From Chloroflexia bacterium (GTDB taxonomy: Bacteria; Chloroflexota; Chloroflexia; QHBQ01; JADMIH01): 8,329 nt of DNA. Under the pieces are notes generated by a model that was not told where the DNA came from, did no database searches, and saw only the letters and a program-made list of their open reading frames with translations. The stretch is taken from positions 1 to 8,329 of the forward strand of contig JAICKM010000284.1 of assembly GCA_025927935.1 (NCBI GenBank). The letters run 5' to 3'. How positions within the stretch are numbered: the stretch's first letter is position 1; every line of letters starts with the position of its first letter. A program made the translations under genes and the position numbers. This document shows, piece by piece, positions 1 through 6,307 of this stretch.

Positions 1-531
1 GGCGAAGCCCACGGCCATGAACCATTTGGCGGCGGACGGCGCGTGGCTGCTGTCGTCGCCCAGGTGCATCGTCTCGAACATGGCCCAGACGAACAGCGAC
101 ACCCCGGCCAGCCCCAGCACCGCCGACGTGACCATGACCGCGGCGGCTATGGGGTTGGTGGCGAACGGCTGGCTCAGGAAGCGTAGCACCAGCCCGGCCA
201 CCACCAGCACGAACGCCGGGCGCACCAGCGCGGGCCGGCGCAACGGGCGCAGCCAGAAGCGCGTCATCGTGTGGTAGGCGATGCCCATGATGAACAGACC
301 CACCCAGCCGAACATCTGGCTGTAAGCGTGCGCCTGGATCAGCGAGGTCCAGACGGCGCCCAGGTCGGCGCCGAAGCCCATCACGGCCAGGTTGATCGCG
401 CCGAAGGTGCAGCCGATGGTCAGCACGGCGATGAGGGCGCCGCGCAGGAAGGGTTTGTAGAGGTGATTCTGGCGATTCTCGCTATTCCAGCCCGCTCGTC
501 TCGGCGCCGGCGGCTGTTCAGATCGTGCCAT
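1..531 (-). CDS. nnrS: NnrS family membrane protein (partial, C-terminus beyond window)
   Basis: The first 177 codons run without a stop to base 1, so the C-terminal part lies outside the window. After a hydrophilic, proline-rich start of about 28 residues come repeated hydrophobic segments near residues 30-53, 66-86, 100-117 and 128-150. The segment at 65-86 (QAHAYSQMFGWVGLFIMGIA followed by YH) matches the NnrS hallmark of a histidine-rich helix reading H-x-H/Y-x-Q-x-F-G-W-x-G-L-F-x-M-G, then a TRFWLRP loop. NnrS proteins are haem- and copper-containing integral membrane proteins associated with nitric-oxide tolerance in denitrifiers; the exact reaction is not settled. ATG at 531 is the only sensible start: no in-frame ATG, GTG or TTG lies just upstream, and the ribosome site is weak (GAGG about 13 bases away). 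It follows the reductase unit on the same strand after a 104-base gap, so it may be co-transcribed or have its own promoter. Family call fairly sure; precise role inferred. Confidence 0.8.
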   Translation of the reverse strand, partial: MARSEQPPAPRRAGWNSENRQNHLYKPFLRGALIAVLTIGCTFGAINLAVMGFGADLGAVWTSLIQAHAYSQMFGWVGLFIMGIAYHTMTRFWLRPLRRPALVRPAFVLVVAGLVLRFLSQPFATNPIAAAVMVTSAVLGLAGVSLFVWAMFETMHLGDDSSHAPSAAKWFMAVGFA

Positions 532-548
532 GAGAAGGTATAGCCTCG

Positions 549-554
549 ATTCTA
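549..554 (-). promoter_or_regulatory. possible -10 hexamer for the NnrS gene
   Basis: The minus strand reads TAGAAT here, the same hexamer as the proposed -10 on the plus strand at 6209. It lies 17 bases upstream of the NnrS start. No -35 is visible at 16-18 bases. If used, the transcript would have only about a 10-base leader, which would fit the poor Shine-Dalgarno sequence. Weak evidence. Confidence 0.2.
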
Positions 555-585
555 CGATGAGAGGATGGCGGCGAGGGCAATCGTT

Positions 586-611
586 GCCGGGATGGCGCTC
601 GCTATCCCGGC
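586..611 (-). terminator. intergenic stem-loop, candidate terminator of the reductase operon
   Basis: A perfect 8-bp stem (GCCGGGAT 586-593 with ATCCCGGC 604-611) closes a 10-base GC-rich loop that can pair further. It lies about 25 bases past the stop codon of the last reductase-operon gene and before the NnrS gene. On the minus strand no U tract follows, so it is not a canonical intrinsic terminator. It may be a U-less terminator, a processing site or a 3'-end stabiliser. The rest of 532-635 shows nothing else convincing. Confidence 0.45.
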
Positions 612-635
612 CCCGCCCCCGCGCCTGGACCGCGC

Positions 636-965
636 TTACTTGACAGTCGAGCGCGCGGCCAGGCCCTGCTGCCGCTTGACGATGTCGCGGCCTTGCGGCG
701 TAATGCGATAGATCGGCAAAGTGGTCAGGTTGGGGATCTGCACAATCAGCGGGGGGCGGCCCGCGTGGCCGTGCTGCTCCGGGTGCAGCAGCGCGTTGAC
801 CGCCTCGCGGATGTCTTCCTCGGTGTGCTCCACGGCCAGGTAGCGTAACTCGCTGAAACTCAGCGTCATTTTGCGCAACTGCCCCAGCGCGTCATGCAGC
901 AAATAGAGCACTTCCCACTCGACATTGGACAGGTGCTCGGCATCCAGGGGGGGTGTAAACGTCAT
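636..965 (-). CDS. small winged-helix-like hypothetical protein (109 aa)
   Basis: Not recognised as a named family. The pattern resembles a compact winged helix: a helix at residues 14-30 (VEWEVLYLLHDALGQL), a helix pair at 36-60 (SFSELRYLAV, then EEDIREAVNALLH), and a two-strand wing with a closing helix at 73-100 (LIVQIPNL, then IYRITPQGRDIVKRQQ). There is no cysteine, signal peptide or membrane segment, so it should be cytosolic. ATG at 965 was chosen because GGAGG lies 11 bases upstream and a longer version would overlap the preceding gene. It starts 17 bases after that gene's stop and is the last gene of the reductase unit. It could be a DNA-binding regulator or a protein-binding accessory or assembly factor using the same fold. 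Gene reality is likely; function unknown. Confidence 0.7.
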   Translation of the reverse strand: MTFTPPLDAEHLSNVEWEVLYLLHDALGQLRKMTLSFSELRYLAVEHTEEDIREAVNALLHPEQHGHAGRPPLIVQIPNLTTLPIYRITPQGRDIVKRQQGLAARSTVK

Positions 966-982
966 AACGTCCGCGGCCTCCG

Positions 983-1213
983 TTACTGCCCCGCCCCGCG
1001 GCTGCGGGCAAAGGCATAGGCGATCACGCCCAGCGAGCAAAGCACGCCCGCCGCCGAGATCGCCACATAGGTCCAGGTCGTCTCAAGCTGGCCCTGGGCG
1101 CTGCTGTTGATCGCCCACTGGAGCAGCACCAATTGCGCGCCGTTGAGCAGCATCAACACGATAATGATCCAGCGGATCACGCCATGGGGCAAGCGGGGAG
1201 CACGGCCCAGCAT
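983..1213 (-). CDS. small two-helix membrane protein (76 aa)
   Basis: A short integral membrane protein with helices near residues 13-33 (VIRWIIIVLMLLNGAQLVLL) and 47-69 (TYVAISAAGVLCSLGVIAYA). Positive ends (RAPR before helix 1, ARSR after helix 2) suggest both termini face the cytoplasm. The start codon overlaps the Rieske stop: TGA 1215-1213 shares its last base with ATG 1213-1211, and a GTG at 1216 would give one more residue with a GTGA overlap. GGAGG about 8 bases before the ATG favours the ATG. This tight coupling argues it is made together with the Rieske protein and may be an accessory subunit anchoring or stabilising the membrane complex. There are no haem-ligand or metal motifs and no family I recognise. 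Confidence 0.75.
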   Translation of the reverse strand: MLGRAPRLPHGVIRWIIIVLMLLNGAQLVLLQWAINSSAQGQLETTWTYVAISAAGVLCSLGVIAYAFARSRGAGQ

Positions 1214-1734
1214 CACTCGGCCCTCCCCACGGCGTACACCGCATTGTCCCGCACCTCCACCTTAATCCCGTTGAGCGGGCGGGGTGGGGGGCCGGCCAGG
1301 TTCTGCCCGCTGGCCGGGTCAAATACCCCCTCGTGGCACGGGCAGAAGATGCGCTCCTTATTGGGCTGATAGAGCACTGGGCAGAGCAGGTGCGTGCAGC
1401 GCGACTCGTAGGCCACGTACTGGTTGCCCGGCAAGTGGATCAGCACGGCGGGGTAGCTTTCGTCGGGATAGTGAAAGTTCAGCGAGCTACCTTCCGGCAC
1501 ATCGGCCACGGCGGCGATGCGCATCGGCTGCAAAGTGGTCGTGCGCCGGCTCTCGAACGCCGCCTTCAGGGCGGTCGCCAGCGTGCCGGTGAAAAACGCA
1601 ATAGAGGTCAGCCCCAGGAACTTGAGGAACTGCCGCCGGCTGTTGTTCAGCTCCTCATAGCGGCTGATCGGAAAGTCTTGCTGCCACAACGGGTCGCCGT
1701 CAGGCGGCGGATGCGTGACGCGGGTATCGGCCAC
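1213..1734 (-). CDS. Rieske [2Fe-2S] protein with Tat signal anchor
   Basis: An electron-transfer subunit of 173 residues. The C-terminal Rieske domain has the full cluster-binding set: C113-T-H115 with C118, and C131-P-C133-H134. C113, H115, C131 and H134 should bind the [2Fe-2S] cluster, and C118/C133 the stabilising disulfide. The N-terminus carries a twin-arginine motif (SRRQFLKFLG, residues 32-41) directly before a hydrophobic segment at 37-58, as in bc1/b6f-type Rieske proteins that stay anchored and place the domain outside the cytoplasmic membrane. The start is GTG 1734, with AAGGAGGAG just upstream inside the end of the previous gene; only 4 bases separate the two genes. Within this operon it probably takes electrons from quinol together with the b-type cytochrome, as Rieske proteins in haloarchaeal nar operons are thought to do. 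Family call very sure; partner assignment inferred from context. Confidence 0.93.
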   Translation of the reverse strand: MADTRVTHPPPDGDPLWQQDFPISRYEELNNSRRQFLKFLGLTSIAFFTGTLATALKAAFESRRTTTLQPMRIAAVADVPEGSSLNFHYPDESYPAVLIHLPGNQYVAYESRCTHLLCPVLYQPNKERIFCPCHEGVFDPASGQNLAGPPPRPLNGIKVEVRDNAVYAVGRAE

Positions 1735-1738
1735 CTTC

Positions 1739-2443
1739 TTACTCCTCCTTGAACCCTTCCAGCGCGCTCCAGCCCTGCCAGTCACGCTGCTCCCACCCGG
1801 CCCACACGTCGGTGGCGCTCTCGCCGGCGATCTCCTGCTGGCCGCCGGCCAGGCCCACGTTCGGCGCGTACCCGGCCTGGGCCGGGTAATCGAACAGGTG
1901 CAAGATCTCGTACTTCTTGGTCTGCGGCGGCGCGAACACATAGACGTTGGTTTCGAGCACCTGGTCGCCGAACTGCCACTGGTTGACCGCCTCGCCGGGG
2001 TGCTGGGCCACGATCTCGTCATATTCCCCATAATCGAGCGCCTTAGTCGGGCAGACGGTCGCGCACCATGGCTTCAGATCCCGGCTGGTGCGGTCGTAGC
2101 ACTGGTCGCACTTCATCATCAGCGCTTGCTTGGCCTGGTACTTCGGGATACCAAAGGGGCAGGCGTAGAGGCAGTTGCGGCAATAGATGCAGCGGTCGGG
2201 CAGCGCGCTCATGACGACGCCGCGCTCGTCCACCTTGATGGCATCCGCCGGGCAGACGTTGGCGCAGGGCGGGTTGACGCAGTGCATACAGACCGTCGGG
2301 CTGGTCTGCGTCGACCAGTCGGTGTCCAGCGCGTCGATATAGATCATCGAGACCCCACGATGCGTGTCACACTCCTGGCAGGCCGCCATGCACGAGCGAC
2401 AGCCGATGCAGCGTTGCGGATCCATGAAGAACTTCTTAGCCAA
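1739..2443 (-). CDS. four-cluster [4Fe-4S] electron-transfer subunit (DmsB/NrfC-like)
   Basis: A ferredoxin-like beta subunit of 234 residues. Sixteen cysteines form the four cluster motifs of the DMSO-reductase family Fe-S subunits: C12-C15-C18-C22, C52-C55-C60-C64, C85-C88-C91-C95 and C112-C115-C127-C131. The C-terminal hundred residues are cysteine-free, as usual for a subunit that docks on its catalytic partner. It should wire the membrane cytochrome or Rieske protein to the molybdenum subunit encoded just upstream. There is no signal peptide or Tat motif, so it is predicted cytoplasmic unless carried out with a partner. The start is TTG 2443, chosen because AAAGGAG sits 6 bases upstream; ATG 2425 is an alternative but leaves only four residues before the first cluster cysteine. 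It follows the catalytic gene after a 78-base gap containing a hairpin, and its end overlaps the Rieske ribosome site. Confidence 0.9.
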   Translation of the reverse strand: MAKKFFMDPQRCIGCRSCMAACQECDTHRGVSMIYIDALDTDWSTQTSPTVCMHCVNPPCANVCPADAIKVDERGVVMSALPDRCIYCRNCLYACPFGIPKYQAKQALMMKCDQCYDRTSRDLKPWCATVCPTKALDYGEYDEIVAQHPGEAVNQWQFGDQVLETNVYVFAPPQTKKYEILHLFDYPAQAGYAPNVGLAGGQQEIAGESATDVWAGWEQRDWQGWSALEGFKEE

Positions 2444-2471
2444 TGTGTGCTCCTTTGTGCGAGGGATGGCT

Positions 2472-2507
2472 GGTCGCGGAAGGGGGGCGCCGCCCCGCAC
2501 CGCGACC
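2472..2507 (-). other. strong intercistronic stem-loop
   Basis: A two-part hairpin in the 78-base gap between the molybdopterin subunit and the Fe-S subunit. The outer stem is 8 perfect pairs (GGTCGCGG 2472-2479 with CCGCGACC 2500-2507) and the inner stem 5 pairs (GGGGC 2484-2488 with GCCCC 2492-2496). No U tract follows on the minus strand, so full termination is unlikely. More likely it sets mRNA processing, stability or partial attenuation between the two cistrons. It could also be a dispersed palindromic repeat. Confidence 0.6.
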
Positions 2508-2521
2508 ACTCGTCACCACGG

Positions 2522-4777
2522 TTAAGCGAACTGCTCGCCCGGCATGGTCCGGGGCGGCGAAAGCGGCAGCTCACGCATCGCGTCGCGCGTCACCGTAGCC
2601 CCCTCCGGCGCCTTTTCGATGGCTACGGCGCAGACCTTGAACTCCGGGATGCGGCTAATCGGGTCGTAGGCGCGGATCGTCAGGTTATTCGCCGCCTGCC
2701 CGCCGCCCCAATGATAGGGGATGAACACCGTATCGGGCCGGATCGTGCGCGTGACCTTGGCCGGCAAAATCATCTCGCCGCGCCGGCTGCGCACCCGCAA
2801 CAGGTCCCCGCTGTCCACGCCGAACTTCTCGGCGGCCAGCGGGTGGATCTCGACATACGGCTCGGGCGCGTTCTCCACCAGCGCCCCGATGCGCCGTGTC
2901 TGGTTGCCGCTGAGATAATGGAAGATCACCCGCCCGGTGGTGTAAAAGAAGGGATACTCGGCGTCCGGCATCTCGGCGGAGGGCCGGTATTGGATCGCGT
3001 TGAACCGTGCCTTGCCGTCGGGGAAGTAGAATTTCTCTTCGAACAGCCGCGGGGTGCCCTTGCTCTCCAGGGTCGGGCAAGGCCAGAACACGCCGTCTTG
3101 CTCGACGATCTTCTCGTAGGTGATGCCGTAGTAGTCGGCCTTGCCGCCCTTGGAGGCCACACGCAGCTCGTCCCAGATCTCGCCCGCCGAATGATAATTG
3201 AACTGCGCGCCGTGGCCGAAGCGCCGCGCCAGGTCGCAGATGATGTCCCAGTCTACGCGCGCCTCGCCGGGCGGGTTGGCCGCCTTGTTGATGCGGATGA
3301 CCCGGCCCTCGACGTTGGTCGTCGTGCCCTCATCCTCGGCCCAGACGCTGCCCGGCAGGACGATATCCGCGAGTTGCGCGCTCTCCGACATGAAGAAATC
3401 GATCACGACATAGAGTTCCAGCGTCTCCAGCGCCTTGCGGATCGCCGCCTGATCGGGCAGGGAGACCATCGGGTTGGAGCAGATGTTGATCATGCCCCGA
3501 ATCTCGCCCTGGATCATCGGCTCGATCATATCGGTGATCGCTAGTCCCTTCGGCGGGAACTCGGACTCCTGGATGCCCCAGATCGGCGCGATATAGGCGC
3601 GCGCCTCGGGGTCGTCATACTTGCGCTGGCCGGGCAGTTGGTCGGCTTTCTGCCCATGCTCGCGCCCGCCCTGGCCGTTGCCCTGGCCGGTCAGCGTGCC
3701 GTAGCCGCAGCCAGGCCGGCCGATACGCCCGCTCGCCAGCACCATGTTGATATAGGCCAGCACATTATTGGTGCCCTGGGTCTGGTGCTCGATACCCCGC
3801 GCATGGCCCAGGAAACTCGTCTTCGCCGTGCCCCAGATTTCGGCGGCCTCTTCGATGCGCGCCGCCGGGATGCCGCAGAGTGTGGCGACCTTTTGCGGCG
3901 TATAGGCTGCCACCAGCGCGGCCGTTTCCTCCCAGCCCACCGTGCGCGTGTTGATGAAGTTGTGGTCGAGCCAGTCATGCTGGATCATCTGCTGCAGAAT
4001 CGCGTTTGCCAGCGCGGAATCGGTGCCTGATCGGATCTGTAAGTGGACATTGGCTGTGCGCGCGCTGGGCGTCACCCGCGGATCCACCACGATCAGCTTG
4101 GCGCCCTTGTCCCGCGCTTCCCAGAGATAGGGCATCGTCAGCGGATGGCATTCGGCGGTGTTGGTCCCCGCCAGGAAAATAGCCTCGGCCATGGCGATGT
4201 CGCTCCAGGGATTGGCCGCGCGGTCCACCCCAAAGGCCATATTGTTGCCGTAGGCCGCGCTCACCATGCACAGGCGCCCATTGTAGTCGATGTTGCCGGT
4301 GCCCACGGCCACGCGGGCAAACTTGCCCATCAGGTACGACTTTTCCGTGGTCATCGAGCTGCCCGAATAGATCGCCACCGAGTTCTGCCCATGCTGCGCC
4401 TGGATCTCGCGGAACCGCCGCACGATGAAGTCCAGCGCCTCGCCCCAGGTGCAGCGCTCCAGCGGGCTGCCCTTGCCGCCGCGTCGCATCATCGGGTAGG
4501 TCAGCCGCTGCGGGTGATTGATCTGCTGGTACGCCACCACGCCCTTCGGGCAGAGCCGCTGCTTGTTCACCGGGAAGTTGCGCGGCTCCACGCCGAACAC
4601 CTTGCCCTCGGCATCCACCTTCAAGTTCATGCCGCACTGCATCCCGCAGAATGGGCAGTGCGTGGGGATCAGCTTAACCGCGTCGTCAGTCGTCGACCAG
4701 CCGCTGGTGGACGAATAAATCGGCTGGATTGCGTCGTCCGGGTTCGCCACGCCGGTTACTTCACGATTAATCGCCAT
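2522..4777 (-). CDS. nasC: molybdopterin oxidoreductase, NasC-type nitrate reductase catalytic subunit
   Basis: The catalytic subunit, 751 residues, with bis-MGD molybdenum and one [4Fe-4S] cluster (C41-x2-C44-x3-C48-x27-C76). The segment DYNGRLCM (164-171) supplies C170 as the likely molybdenum ligand, followed by [11 protein letters not shown] (202-212). [20 protein letters not shown] (363-382) is near-identical, from memory, to the Bacillus NasC type of cytoplasmic nitrate reductase. A C-terminal dinucleotide-binding domain begins near 620 ([15 protein letters not shown]). The protein starts with a hydrophilic stretch without Tat motif, so it is predicted cytoplasmic. ATG 4777 has GAGGA 6 bases upstream and lies 24 bases after the cytochrome gene. 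Unlike assimilatory NasC, it is encoded with cytochrome b, Fe-S and Rieske subunits, pointing to a membrane-linked electron source. No NarJ-type chaperone is seen. Nitrate is the best guess given NarK and NnrS nearby; another small oxyanion or a formate-type substrate cannot be excluded. Family very sure, substrate moderately sure. Confidence 0.88.
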   Translation of the reverse strand: MAINREVTGVANPDDAIQPIYSSTSGWSTTDDAVKLIPTHCPFCGMQCGMNLKVDAEGKVFGVEPRNFPVNKQRLCPKGVVAYQQINHPQRLTYPMMRRGGKGSPLERCTWGEALDFIVRRFREIQAQHGQNSVAIYSGSSMTTEKSYLMGKFARVAVGTGNIDYNGRLCMVSAAYGNNMAFGVDRAANPWSDIAMAEAIFLAGTNTAECHPLTMPYLWEARDKGAKLIVVDPRVTPSARTANVHLQIRSGTDSALANAILQQMIQHDWLDHNFINTRTVGWEETAALVAAYTPQKVATLCGIPAARIEEAAEIWGTAKTSFLGHARGIEHQTQGTNNVLAYINMVLASGRIGRPGCGYGTLTGQGNGQGGREHGQKADQLPGQRKYDDPEARAYIAPIWGIQESEFPPKGLAITDMIEPMIQGEIRGMINICSNPMVSLPDQAAIRKALETLELYVVIDFFMSESAQLADIVLPGSVWAEDEGTTTNVEGRVIRINKAANPPGEARVDWDIICDLARRFGHGAQFNYHSAGEIWDELRVASKGGKADYYGITYEKIVEQDGVFWPCPTLESKGTPRLFEEKFYFPDGKARFNAIQYRPSAEMPDAEYPFFYTTGRVIFHYLSGNQTRRIGALVENAPEPYVEIHPLAAEKFGVDSGDLLRVRSRRGEMILPAKVTRTIRPDTVFIPYHWGGGQAANNLTIRAYDPISRIPEFKVCAVAIEKAPEGATVTRDAMRELPLSPPRTMPGEQFA

Positions 4778-4801
4778 GTTAAGTCCTCACTCTTTGCCGC
4801 G

Positions 4802-5986
4802 TCAGGCGCGGGGGATGGGGCGCACGTCCTGCTCGGTATTGCCCGTCACTTCCGGCACGGGGGAAGTGGGGATACTGTATTGCGGCTGCTGAAGATGGCC
4901 GGGATTAACCCAGCCGCGCCCGGACAGGCCGGTGTACGCCTCGGCGCGGATCACGCGCTTGCAGCGCGCGCAGTAGTCTTGCCAGTGATGCTGCTCTTGC
5001 GGCAGCCAGAAGTTGTAGCCGACCCCGTTGAGGGCCTGCTTCACATCGTCGACCTGGATTTGCATGCCGAACGGCCGTCCGCAACGGGCGCAGTTGCGCA
5101 TGCCCTGCTCGGTGCCCACGGCATAATAGACTTCGACGCCCAGGCTGGCCGGGCGCTCGATGATGTGGAACAGCTTGCCGAAGGGCAGGTAGAGGAGCAG
5201 CATGATTACCAGGAACTGGTGGGTCAGCGTGATCGGCCAGTGCATCCAGCCCTCGAAGAAGAAGTCCACGATGGTCAGCATGATCCCTGTCACCGAGATC
5301 GCCATCAGCAGATGCAGCGGCAGCAGGTCGAACAACACGCGCTGCTGTGTTTTCACCGCCCGGTCCTGCCAGCGCCGCCAGTAGGCGATGCTCACGCCGA
5401 TGATCACCAGCACGGCGAAATAGTCGAGTGCGTGGAAGGTGTTGAAGCCCACCGGCCCCAGCGCGTCCATTGTGATCGTCGGGAAGCCGAGGAGATAGAC
5501 CCGGTAGGTGCTGCCGCCGATGGCCTCAAAATGCACCCAGCCGAAGGTCAGCGGGAAGGTCACGGCGAAGCTGAGGATCACGCCCCAGAACAGGCACTGG
5601 TGCATGATCCAGCGTAGCCGGCTGCGCTGGCTGATGAAGCGCTGGAACAGCAGGTTGCCGATGAAAGCCCGCGGGATCACCCAAAAATAACGGCGCGCGT
5701 TGACGGGCTTCAGGAAGAACTGCCAGCTCCGCCGCCACATGGTGCGCGTGCTGGGCCGCATCAGCCAGGTGCCGTAGTGGAAGGCCACCCCGAAGGCGGC
5801 AAACAGGCTGGCAATGGCATACCCGGTCAGCGCCGGGTCGTAGAAGGCCAGCATCCGCGATCCCAACAGGATCGCCAGCGCCAGCAGGGCCATGGCGCCC
5901 AGCCCGATGAGCGAGGCGCGGATGGTGGTATTCTGGCGGGAATAGAGGGCCGGGGTCGGCGCGATGGGGCGTACAGTCTCCTCCAT
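4802..5986 (-). CDS. NarI-like b-type cytochrome membrane subunit with double-CxxC tail
   Basis: First gene of the unit, 394 residues. Six probable membrane helices lie near 24-46, 53-75, 126-151, 181-203, 217-241 and 252-276. Histidines well placed as haem b ligands are H129 (RWIMHQCLFWG), H185 (FHALDYF), H225 (LPLHLLMAISVTG), H256 (LTHQFLV) and H274 (PFGKLFH). The stretch LLPLHL to LPFGKLFHIIERPA resembles the NarI/DsrM/HdrE-type quinol-oxidising cytochromes. After the last helix a soluble tail of about 115 residues holds two CxxC pairs, C299-x2-C302 (NCARCGRPFG) and C339-x2-C342 (YCARCKRV), like a zinc ribbon or rubredoxin-like metal site. ATG 5986 was chosen because AAAGGAG lies 4 bases upstream; an in-frame ATG at 6046 overlaps the proposed -10 box and has no ribosome site. 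It likely oxidises quinol and feeds the Fe-S and molybdenum subunits. Membrane cytochrome role likely; exact family uncertain. Confidence 0.8.
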   Translation of the reverse strand: MEETVRPIAPTPALYSRQNTTIRASLIGLGAMALLALAILLGSRMLAFYDPALTGYAIASLFAAFGVAFHYGTWLMRPSTRTMWRRSWQFFLKPVNARRYFWVIPRAFIGNLLFQRFISQRSRLRWIMHQCLFWGVILSFAVTFPLTFGWVHFEAIGGSTYRVYLLGFPTITMDALGPVGFNTFHALDYFAVLVIIGVSIAYWRRWQDRAVKTQQRVLFDLLPLHLLMAISVTGIMLTIVDFFFEGWMHWPITLTHQFLVIMLLLYLPFGKLFHIIERPASLGVEVYYAVGTEQGMRNCARCGRPFGMQIQVDDVKQALNGVGYNFWLPQEQHHWQDYCARCKRVIRAEAYTGLSGRGWVNPGHLQQPQYSIPTSPVPEVTGNTEQDVRPIPRA

Positions 5987-6044
5987 GATGCTCCTTTCTC
6001 GGGGAACCACCGGGCGGCATAGCGCGCTGTCATGTTGCGCGTTC

Positions 6045-6050
6045 ATTATA
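6045..6050 (-). promoter_or_regulatory. extended -10 promoter of the reductase operon
   Basis: The minus strand reads TGATATAAT, a perfect TATAAT with the TGn extension, about 59 bases upstream of the cytochrome ATG at 5986. The position 17 bases further up (CGAGAA) does not match a -35 box. That suits an extended -10 promoter or one that needs an activator at the TTCAC repeats 33 bases upstream. It would give a leader of roughly 50 bases. Confidence 0.6.
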
Positions 6051-6083
6051 TCAGAGCAAGACGCAAATTCTCGTTGAAATTGG

Positions 6084-6105
6084 GTGAATATTTCGTGAAC
6101 GTTTC
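6084..6105 (-). promoter_or_regulatory. tandem 11-bp operator repeats facing the reductase operon
   Basis: Two adjacent 11-mers, GTGAATATTTC (6084-6094) and GTGAACGTTTC (6095-6105) on the plus strand, match at 9 of 11 positions. Read on the minus strand they are TTCAC elements one helical turn apart, pointing at the TATAAT 33 bases downstream. A weaker third unit (TTCAA on the minus strand, 6078-6074) follows. Direct repeats with an 11-bp period just above a poor -35 are typical of OmpR/PhoB-family response regulators such as PhoP or GlnR. The actual protein is not identifiable from this window. Confidence 0.55.
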
Positions 6106-6154
6106 CCTGCCCGCCTTGTATTGTCGCCCTGCCTACCCTGTCGTGATCTGTAGC

Positions 6155-6177
6155 GAAACGTTCACCCGGTCTTCACC
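6155..6177 (+). promoter_or_regulatory. tandem 11-bp operator repeats facing the transporter operon
   Basis: GAAACGTTCAC (6155-6165) is a perfect inverted copy of GTGAACGTTTC at 6095-6105. It is followed by a second TTCACC exactly 11 bases after the first (6161-6166 and 6172-6177). The proximal TTCAC ends 32 bases before the TAGAAT hexamer at 6209, almost the same geometry as on the other strand. It is probably bound by the same activator, giving coordinated control of both units. Confidence 0.55.
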
Positions 6178-6208
6178 GTCTGACACCGCCCTGTTTATTA
6201 CCGCACGC

Positions 6209-6214
6209 TAGAAT
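6209..6214 (+). promoter_or_regulatory. possible -10 box of the transporter operon
   Basis: TAGAAT, one mismatch from consensus, lies downstream of the TTCACC repeats. The -35 position (6186-6191, CCGCCC) is non-consensus, as expected if an activator bound at 6155-6177 is required. It implies a leader of about 220 bases before the membrane-protein ATG. Confidence 0.35.
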
Positions 6215-6307
6215 TACCCCAGCATTTCAAGGACGCGCTCGGGTGCGCGAATAACTGGGCGCAAGCTCTGCCGGCCAGTTTGCGGACCTATTGGAAAGGA
6301 GTGTTTC
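6215..6307 (+). other. long 5' leader of the transporter operon
   Basis: This stretch belongs to the divergent intergenic region 5987-6307 and holds no recognisable gene. Visible structures are a perfect 5-bp hairpin (CGCGC 6234-6238 with GCGCG 6245-6249) and a further stem AACTGG/CCAGTT between about 6253 and 6281. It then runs into GGAAAGGAG at 6293-6301, a strong ribosome site for the short ORF that follows. I do not recognise a known riboswitch class. Confidence 0.3.

Noticed and set aside
636..1040. 134-residue version of the winged-helix-like protein
   Set aside because: It would overlap the upstream membrane-protein gene by 58 bases. ATG 965 has a GGAGG site and clears the upstream stop.
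1213..2031. 272-residue version of the Rieske protein
   Set aside because: The first ~99 codons run through the Fe-S gene in another frame and translate to Arg/Ser/Pro-rich noise. GTG 1734 has a strong ribosome site.
1715..3544. 609-codon open frame on the plus strand
   Set aside because: It lies opposite the Rieske, Fe-S and molybdopterin genes, whose protein motifs are unmistakable. Long antisense frames are common in GC-rich DNA, and its translation is Arg/Ala/His-rich with no family pattern.
4043..5617. 524-codon open frame on the plus strand
   Set aside because: Antisense to the catalytic and cytochrome genes; low-complexity, His/Arg-rich translation without recognisable domains.
4802..6046. 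Longer cytochrome gene starting at ATG 6046
   Set aside because: That ATG overlaps the extended -10 TGATATAAT and has no Shine-Dalgarno, while ATG 5986 has AAAGGAG just upstream.
6095..6165. Inverted 11-bp pair as insertion-sequence ends or a transcription terminator
   Set aside because: The arms are about 49 bases apart with no transposase, target duplication or U tract, and each arm belongs to a tandem 11-bp array near a promoter, which fits operators better.
6060..6220. FNR or NarL sites expected for nitrate genes
   Set aside because: No TTGAT-N4-ATCAA palindrome and no TACYYMT heptamers in a sensible arrangement were found.
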